Source: a virus. From it: a DNA stretch of 31,381 nt. Positions 26,624 through 31,381 of the stretch are shown here, one piece after another (the first letter of the stretch is position 1; every line of letters begins with the position of its first letter). The position numbers and the translations under genes were made by a program. The notes below the pieces were generated by a model that saw only the letters and a program-made list of their open reading frames with translations, made no database searches and was not told the origin of the DNA. The DNA is taken from IMG/VR virus record IMGVR_UViG_3300031521_000253, positions 1-31,381 of that record; one strand, 5' to 3'.

Positions 26624-26804
26624 CTCTATTCCTCCTTTCAAAACTATCTCTCGCATATTTGGGAAGATAGGGACAATATTTACAATTAAGTTCAAATAAA
26701 TTCTCTCCTATTTTAGTGAACAATTTCTCCTTACACGCTCTATCCTTAAAAAAATAGTTGCAATAATCAGAGTCCCTAAAATCACATTGTATATCAATAT
26801 CCAT
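26613..26804 (-). CDS. cysteine-rich protein, 63 aa
   Basis: Contains C7, C15, C24, C41 and C44 (CDF, YCNYFF, RACKEK, NCKYCPY), a spacing that could hold a metal or Fe-S cluster, followed by a basic tail (FERRNRDAD). Good ATG start (AAGGAGG). It overlaps the next gene by 11 bases and lies between helicase and primase genes. Confidence 0.75.
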   Translation of the reverse strand: MDIDIQCDFRDSDYCNYFFKDRACKEKLFTKIGENLFELNCKYCPYLPKYARDSFERRNRDAD

Positions 26805-26815
26805 TTCATTCCTCC

Positions 26816-28075
26816 TTATATCTTCTGAATTTTCTTAGGTTTCTCTTCCTCAGTAGGTTTTAATGGCTTAACCTTTTCTCCATACACGGGAGTCCAATCC
26901 ATCTTAGTAAAGTCCCATCTAATAACGAAACTTCCTCCCATTTCTGCATCTCTTAGTTTAATAGGTTTGATTTTTAATTCCTTATCATTAAACATCTGCT
27001 CATCCTGTTCCATCCCAATCATTACATCACAATACTGAATGATATACTTCGCCATAGCAATATTATCAGCACTTGCTTTCCCTGATTTCAACTGCATATT
27101 AGTAAATGTAGGAATACTACGGTTCAATGCGATCTGTTTAAATCCCCACCAAGTTTCTACTATTCCTTTCCAATCCTTATCATCAGAATCATCAGTCATT
27201 AAATATCCTCCATCTACAAAAAGGATTTCTGATTGATGAACGTCTAGGAAGGAAGCAATACTACTAACTCCCCCAGTAGCTAACTCCACTACTAAATTAC
27301 TTTCATCTTTTTCTGCTTGCCTATCTAGATACTTAAAGTACTTTTCCTTATCCTTTGCATCCAGTTTCCCTTCCTTCAACTTAGAATAGGAAAGGCGGGT
27401 CATAACAGCATGGACACGTTTAATGATCTGCTTAGTCCCCATCTCTCTTGTAACAAACAATACTTTGTATCCCATAGAGACTAAGTAACAGGCAATAATA
27501 ATTAGTAGCCAAGTCTTTCCAACTCCTGAGTATCCTAAGAACGTAACAAGATCTGTCTCCCCTATCCCTCCTGTCATTCTATCAAAGGGTTCTATCCCCG
27601 TCCTGATCCCAGTTATCCCTCCCGATTTTATTGCATCTTCATACTCCTGTTTCCAAGGTTCTGCATCGTCATTCAAATAACGGGTTTCGCGTTGAACATA
27701 GTCACGTTGAATCTTCAGAACGGTTTTAGCACATATTTGTATTGCTTCTTCAGTATCGAATTCATTAAGCTTTTCCTCGATCTCCTGCAAGGCATCTACT
27801 AAAGTATTATGCTTTACTTTGCTCCTTACTTCCTCAGAGTAATAAGCCAATGGCTCAGAAAGATCATTAGCATCATCTAATTCAATATTAGGAAACTTCT
27901 TAGCAAACTCATGAAGAGAAGGTACTTTTCCATACTTAGTTTTATGATCTTGAATCCACTTGAATCCTTTTTTATATCTCCCATTGAAATATATAGGTTT
28001 AATCTGTAGTTTATCTACTGTTTGAAAGTCTCCTGTCTCCAATAATTTAGAGATGAAATTTGTCTCTGCTGAAAT
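26816..28075 (-). CDS. dnaB: DnaB-type replicative helicase, probable AUU start
   Basis: A 419-residue helicase. N-terminal helical domain (about 1-120), linker, then the RecA-like motor: GIRTGIEPFDRMTGG (about 156-170), Walker A GYSGVGKT (181-188), Walker B ILFVDGGY (D288) and later LRDAEMGG. It unwinds the fork and is loaded by the DnaC-type protein from 28771-29412. No ATG, GTG or TTG has a ribosome binding site; the only one (GGGAGGGG, 28082-28089) is 8 bases ahead of ATT (28075). That start gives the family-typical opening SAETNFISKLLETGDFQ. A TTG at 28042 is an alternative. Confidence 0.9.
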   Translation of the reverse strand: MSAETNFISKLLETGDFQTVDKLQIKPIYFNGRYKKGFKWIQDHKTKYGKVPSLHEFAKKFPNIELDDANDLSEPLAYYSEEVRSKVKHNTLVDALQEIEEKLNEFDTEEAIQICAKTVLKIQRDYVQRETRYLNDDAEPWKQEYEDAIKSGGITGIRTGIEPFDRMTGGIGETDLVTFLGYSGVGKTWLLIIIACYLVSMGYKVLFVTREMGTKQIIKRVHAVMTRLSYSKLKEGKLDAKDKEKYFKYLDRQAEKDESNLVVELATGGVSSIASFLDVHQSEILFVDGGYLMTDDSDDKDWKGIVETWWGFKQIALNRSIPTFTNMQLKSGKASADNIAMAKYIIQYCDVMIGMEQDEQMFNDKELKIKPIKLRDAEMGGSFVIRWDFTKMDWTPVYGEKVKPLKPTEEEKPKKIQKI

Positions 28076-28104
28076 ATAAATCCCCTCCCACCTAACATAA
28101 AGGA

Positions 28105-28123
28105 CAAGGAGTTTATCTCCTTG
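28105..28123 (-). terminator. terminator-like hairpin ahead of the helicase gene
   Basis: CAAGGAG / CTCCTTG (7 bp) with a 5-base loop, followed on the minus strand by TCCTTTATGTT. It overlaps the stop of the gene at 28113. A promoter between it and the helicase start was not seen; the T tract is weak. Confidence 0.45.
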
Positions 28124-28568
28124 CCACGTTTATCTGTTTAGCTAATTCATCTAATGTTATTGCGTTTTTCATGCTAATTTTGCTAAGATGTTCCTTATCA
28201 TTACTAACATAAAAATAGTACTCATACTGGCATTTATGTCTTAGGAATTCTATAGAAGGATAAGAGAAGAGTCTGGTATAGCAAACATCATTTTCATTCA
28301 GTAACTCAGTAAGTTCTTCAGTAAATCCATACTGATCTGATAATGCAAAGTAGATAGATAAATCCTGTCCATACCAGACATTATTAATAGCATTTACAAC
28401 ATCTAAGTTAACTTTGCGGTTCAAAAAGTCAAACATAGCATTATTCCCCGCAAGCTTTCTAAATAACTTTCCCATCAAAGTAGCATTTACTGGCTCATTA
28501 GTAAACAGAATATTAGAGTCAAAACAAATAACAGGTGCTTGCCTATTTGAAATATCATTGTGTAACAT
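28113..28568 (-). CDS. hypothetical protein (possible HAD-like), 151 aa
   Basis: VICFDSNILFT near the start (13-23) has a D-x-x pattern as in HAD motif I, but with Ser/Asn rather than the usual Gly; EEYYFYVSNDKEHL-type sequence (about 115-128) could be motif II/III-like. I cannot confirm a family. The protein is mixed alpha/beta with many aromatics. Good start (GAGGGAGG). It sits between the helicase loader region and the helicase gene. Confidence 0.65.
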   Translation of the reverse strand: MLHNDISNRQAPVICFDSNILFTNEPVNATLMGKLFRKLAGNNAMFDFLNRKVNLDVVNAINNVWYGQDLSIYFALSDQYGFTEELTELLNENDVCYTRLFSYPSIEFLRHKCQYEYYFYVSNDKEHLSKISMKNAITLDELAKQINVARR

Positions 28569-28769
28569 TTAATCCTCCCTCGTTTTATAACTACAATAAG
28601 GGCAAAGTAGATCATCTTCTAGTGTCCTAGTCCATCCTACTTCAATAGCTTTCTTTTCAGCTTCTTCATAACTCCAAATTCCCAGTCTCTCACTTCCTAT
28701 GTCTAAGTATTCCCTGCAATTTAAACCATCACATGAAAAACATACGTTGTAATAACTACTTGTTCCCAT
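28569..28769 (-). CDS. zinc-binding small protein, 66 aa
   Basis: CFSCDGLNC (about 10-18) and CPYCSYK (about 56-62) form a zinc ribbon across a helical insert (WSYEEAEKKAIEVGW) typical of phage zinc-finger adaptors. I start at ATG 28769, 9 bases behind GGAGG; an ATG three codons earlier abuts the binding site. It overlaps the DnaC-type loader stop region. Confidence 0.77.
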   Translation of the reverse strand: MGTSSYYNVCFSCDGLNCREYLDIGSERLGIWSYEEAEKKAIEVGWTRTLEDDLLCPYCSYKTRED

Positions 28770-28770
28770 A

Positions 28771-29412
28771 TCATTCATCCTCCCCTAATAGCAATGCTAC
28801 TCCTTTACGATGTTTGAATACTTCATTCCTCTTATCATCTCCCCGCATTTCCAAACATACGGATTGCTTAATCATAGAGTAGAATGTTGCTCCATACTTT
28901 TTCTTAATATCATCTAGGTTAAGATTAGTGCAAATAATGGTGGGGAATCCCTGCTCCTCTCGTCCCTTCATTAATTCATCGAGGACGATTAGTTCATTGC
29001 CATTCTTTGTTACAGGTTCTTTCCCTAATTCATCAATAACTAAAAATTCAACATTCTTGACACGTTCAAGATAAGCCCAATCCTTATCAGACTTGTCACT
29101 ATTCCATAAAGTACTAATATACTTTGCTACAGTAGTTCTCTGAGTAGAATAGTAACTGCGGTAAACATTCTTCATTATAATGGAGGTTAGGAATGTTTTA
29201 CCATTCCCATTACTTCCATAAAGAGTTAGGTTAACACAATCCTCAAACATGTCATGGATATTATTAATATAACGATTAATGACATCTTTCAATTCCTCAT
29301 CTTCTTTATAATCCATGATCTCTGCATCAAATAATAAACGAGGAATCCCCATCAAGGCTAAATTCTTTTCCGACAATACTTCCCTCTGAGGTATTTCTCT
29401 ACGAGTCTGCAT
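28771..29412 (-). CDS. DnaC-type helicase loader (AAA+ ATPase)
   Basis: A 213-residue AAA+ protein. Walker A is GSNGNGKT (66-73), Walker B is FLVIDELG (123-130, D127-E128), followed by GREEQGFPTIICTNLNLDDIKKKYG (sensor 1 N), as in DnaC/DnaI-family loaders. It opens the helicase ring onto ssDNA. The ATG has GGGAGGGG at 5 bases. The gene sits between two small unknown genes and the helicase cluster. Confidence 0.93.
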   Translation of the reverse strand: MQTRREIPQREVLSEKNLALMGIPRLLFDAEIMDYKEDEELKDVINRYINNIHDMFEDCVNLTLYGSNGNGKTFLTSIIMKNVYRSYYSTQRTTVAKYISTLWNSDKSDKDWAYLERVKNVEFLVIDELGKEPVTKNGNELIVLDELMKGREEQGFPTIICTNLNLDDIKKKYGATFYSMIKQSVCLEMRGDDKRNEVFKHRKGVALLLGEDE

Positions 29413-29658
29413 CTATTCCCCTCCCATAATTTTTGACATATTATTAACAAGGGTTATAACAGGATCGGGGTTATAAGCACTATTCACACGAAGGGAGTAT
29501 AAGACTTCTCTTGCTATAGTTTTCCCATATTGATCTTCAATATCAATAAGTTTACTATTAACAGACCTAGCTAAACCATTCATAGCATTTAGTTGGTGGT
29601 CTATACTTCTTGCTAAATCCATTATTAAAATGTAAGGTAATTCAATTTGCTTACTCAT
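29413..29658 (-). CDS. hypothetical protein, 81 aa
   Basis: Unrecognised helical protein (SIDHQLNAMNGLARSVNSKLIDIEDQYG, from 15, then YSLRVNSAYNPDPVITLVNNMSKIM). Its stop abuts the loader gene start and its start follows GGAGGGGAAT. Probably part of the replication set. Confidence 0.72.
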   Translation of the reverse strand: MSKQIELPYILIMDLARSIDHQLNAMNGLARSVNSKLIDIEDQYGKTIAREVLYSLRVNSAYNPDPVITLVNNMSKIMGGE

Positions 29659-30204
29659 TTATTCCCCTCCTACTGAAATACGGGATTTCCTTTTAGGCTT
29701 CATAATGGAAACCTCTTCAGGTTCTTTATCTTCCCATTTTGATTCTGTCAATGGTCGGTTCTGTTTTGGTTTTAAAGTCCCTTCCTTCTTCCATAATATG
29801 AGGAGTTGGACAACTGAGTTAAGGTATCCCTTACTCAGTATCCATATCCCCATAGTAGATTTATGAGGAACTAAATTATGCTCATCACAATCCCATACAA
29901 AATCAATCATTTCCTTAATCTCATTAGGAGAAAATTCGGTCATTATTGATTTAAGAATTCCACTTTCCTTACGGGCATCTCCGCCACGGTACTTAGTAAC
30001 TCCATGTTGATTAGCTTTAAGTATAAAATATTCCTTCCAATCTTTCCATACAAATTCATCAAATAGTCCTTCGTTAAGTTTCTGTTTAAAAGAAGATAGT
30101 TTTACTAATGGAACTTTCTCTTCTACACAGTAGGAGTTAAACTCATCAACATCAAAATTGGCGGAAAATACGCCTTGCAACAGACTCCTATCTTTTATTC
30201 CCAT
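29659..30204 (-). CDS. hypothetical replication-module protein, 181 aa
   Basis: A mostly helical protein: ILKSIMTEFSPNEIKEMIDFVWDCDEHNL (from about 84) followed by IWILSKGYLNSVVQLLILWKK, then a basic Pro/Lys-rich tail (MKPKRKSRIS). Position next to the helicase loader would suit a replisome organiser or DnaD-like protein, but I see no diagnostic motif. Good start (GGAGAG). Confidence 0.68.
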   Translation of the reverse strand: MGIKDRSLLQGVFSANFDVDEFNSYCVEEKVPLVKLSSFKQKLNEGLFDEFVWKDWKEYFILKANQHGVTKYRGGDARKESGILKSIMTEFSPNEIKEMIDFVWDCDEHNLVPHKSTMGIWILSKGYLNSVVQLLILWKKEGTLKPKQNRPLTESKWEDKEPEEVSIMKPKRKSRISVGGE

Positions 30205-30509
30205 TACTTACTCTCCTCTAATAAGGACTCCTGCTCTTGCTCCACTACTTCGTCCAACAGTTCAGACATATCAGAAATTGATTTATTTATATCATGATCA
30301 TTATCTGGAACTACTCTTTCCATCCAAGCATCAATACGTGCGGATTGGTAATTGCCCATATTTAATGTCATTCCTTTTGCAAGTCCAATTCTTACTTGTC
30401 CCTCAGTGATTGAAGAAATCGGTTTACTAATCATATTCTCAGGGACTCCCTTTACTACTTCACTAGTATCTTTCTTCTTACTTAATGCGGGTTTCTTTTT
30501 TACTACCAT
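30204..30509 (-). CDS. hypothetical protein, 101 aa
   Basis: The N-terminal 20 residues are basic (VVKKKPALSKKKD), the core includes GLAKGMTLNMGNYQSARIDAWM (from about 42), similar in style to short phage domains with an N-M-G-N-Y segment, and the C-terminus is acidic and helical. Function unknown. Start has AGGGGA at 8 bases; coupling with the next gene by a one-base overlap. Confidence 0.7.
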   Translation of the reverse strand: MVVKKKPALSKKKDTSEVVKGVPENMISKPISSITEGQVRIGLAKGMTLNMGNYQSARIDAWMERVVPDNDHDINKSISDMSELLDEVVEQEQESLLEESK

Positions 30510-30511
30510 AA

Positions 30512-30664
30512 TTATTCCCCTTTCTCTTCTAAGTTTTCAAAATAGAAGTGACACTCTTTACATTTTTCATCATGCTCCAAAATGCAGTCCTCCATAGTAG
30601 CTTCACAGTGCAGATCTTGATAACCTCCACAATGGCATTGATTAAAACATTCAGGCTTATTCAT
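30512..30664 (-). CDS. cysteine-rich mini-protein, 50 aa
   Basis: MNKPECFNQCHCGGY begins a frame with eight Cys and four His (also HC at 19-20, CKEC at 35-38), enough for two metal sites in 50 residues. The ATG has AAGGGGG, about 10 bases ahead. It exactly fills the gap between the genes at 30204-30509 and 30669-31004, with its stop two bases before the next ATG. Confidence 0.72.
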   Translation of the reverse strand: MNKPECFNQCHCGGYQDLHCEATMEDCILEHDEKCKECHFYFENLEEKGE

Positions 30665-30668
30665 ATAA

Positions 30669-31004
30669 TTATTTCCCCCTTACTAATTTTCTGTTCACTT
30701 CAACCCAGTACTTAGCAATAGTTTCTTTGAAAGGAGTAAAGTGAAAAGCTGTCCCCTGTGTCAAGTTACATTCTACTACAGCTTTAACAATTATGTCAAC
30801 ATGTTCTTGCGAGTACAAGCGTTTTCCTCCGTGTCTGAAGGGTGTTTTAGGTAATATTCCTGCTCCTTCCCACTTACGAATTGTCTGAGTATCTCTCGGA
30901 TATCCCGCATCGGTAAGTGCTTGGCTAATTTTAGAGATAGGAAATAGAATAATCTTTCCTATTTTATCGATTTCATACTCTTTTCCATCAGTAAGTAATG
31001 GCAT
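30669..31004 (-). CDS. MerR-like helix-turn-helix DNA-binding protein
   Basis: A 111-residue protein. ISKISQALTDAGYPRDTQTIRKWEGAGILPKTPFRHGGKRLYSQEHVDIIVKAV (from about 24) is a MerR-type winged helix: HTH with IRKWEG-x-G-I-L-P and the wing GKRLYS. No MerR coiled-coil effector domain follows. It is probably a phage transcription regulator or replication-associated DNA binder. It overlaps the stop of the KilAC gene (TAATG). Confidence 0.85.
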   Translation of the reverse strand: MPLLTDGKEYEIDKIGKIILFPISKISQALTDAGYPRDTQTIRKWEGAGILPKTPFRHGGKRLYSQEHVDIIVKAVVECNLTQGTAFHFTPFKETIAKYWVEVNRKLVRGK

Positions 31005-31372
31005 TACTTATCCCCCTTATTTTCAACAAAGTTATTATTCAAAAGAAGATTTCGGATAAACTCCATTCCTTTTTGAGTAACTACAGTAACTAAAGTAATC
31101 TTCTCTGCATACTCATTATCAGTCCAGACCGACTCAGAGACTTTAAAGAATCCTTTATCCACATACTTTTGATAAGGCTCATTACTGACTCTCAACACTT
31201 TGTTGCTTCTAAGTATCTGGAATAAGGTGTTCCTTCCTACAGATTTAAAGTTAAGAACTTTAGCTACTTCAGCCATCTTCAAAGTATCTTCACTACTCAT
31301 TATGGCATTGTAGAATTCCACTTTAGGTTTTGCTTCCTCTAATAAATTCTCCGCAACTTTCCTTTTCGACAT
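31004..31372 (-). CDS. KilAC-type antirepressor domain protein
   Basis: A 122-residue protein matching the KilAC (phage antirepressor C-terminal, PF03374-type) domain: AKPKVEFYNAIMSSEDTLKMAEVAKVLNF (from 14), GRNTLFQILRSNKVLR (about 47) and a closing VTQKGMEFIRNLL. The usual N-terminal Bro-N or Rha domain is absent, so it may be a stand-alone DNA-binding form. The ATG has AGGAAG. As the last complete gene of the window it leads the leftward replication operon. Confidence 0.86.
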   Translation of the reverse strand: MSKRKVAENLLEEAKPKVEFYNAIMSSEDTLKMAEVAKVLNFKSVGRNTLFQILRSNKVLRVSNEPYQKYVDKGFFKVSESVWTDNEYAEKITLVTVVTQKGMEFIRNLLLNNNFVENKGDK

Positions 31373-31381
31373 TTCTTCCTA

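Overview
This AT-rich window is part of a large, lytic-looking phage genome that infects a Gram-positive (Firmicutes-type) host, probably a spore former. The evidence is a whole 31 kb coded on the minus strand, near-universal strong GGAGG ribosome binding sites, frequent GTG/TTG starts, gene overlaps of the ATGA/TAATG/TGATG type, a complete phage replication set, a tRNA array, and homologues of host sporulation/transition proteins (SpoVS, AbrB). No structural, packaging or lysis genes were recognised, so this is the replication/early accessory arm of a much bigger genome. Transcription runs from high to low coordinates.

Right part (31.4 to 23.9 kb): a KilAC-type antirepressor domain protein and a MerR-like HTH protein lead into the replisome: a DnaC-type helicase loader, a DnaB-type helicase (apparently starting at AUU), a DnaG-type primase, a free-standing HNH-AP2 homing endonuclease with its own consensus promoter, and a predicted ssDNA-binding protein. 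Next is a tRNA array (23.08-23.86 kb) with eight tRNAs that encode CCA and one degenerate tRNA-like element.

Centre (23.0 to 10.4 kb): an HU-like protein, a family A DNA polymerase with 3'-5' exonuclease, a small AbrB-like protein, a RecA/UvsX-type recombinase with an altered P-loop, a MazG-like pyrophosphohydrolase, two PD-(D/E)XK resolvase-like nucleases, a RecB/Cas4-type Fe-S nuclease, a possible UvsY-like mediator, a small metallopeptidase, many zinc-ribbon mini-proteins, and a signal peptidase I preceded by a coupled 30-residue membrane peptide.

Left part (10.3 to 0 kb): a SpoVS-like protein, then a full 7-deazaguanine pathway (QueD, QueE, QueC, FolE) that ends in a radical SAM/SPASM protein overlapping a TGT/DpdA-like transglycosylase with a long cysteine-containing C-terminal extension. 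This is best read as a DNA base modification system that replaces guanine with a 7-deazaguanine, probably to evade restriction; the radical SAM protein is the candidate for an extra, possibly undescribed, modification step. Beyond it are an SPFH/band-7 membrane protein with a 37-residue membrane peptide, and the 5' part of an RtcB RNA ligase gene that runs off the left edge. RtcB plus the tRNA array suggest defence against host anticodon nucleases.

Regulation: several promoter-like sites (one a perfect TTGACA-N17-TATAAT) sit at or just inside gene ends, and intrinsic-terminator-like hairpins follow several small genes although the next gene often has no visible promoter. This suggests small transcription cassettes embedded in longer read-through operons.
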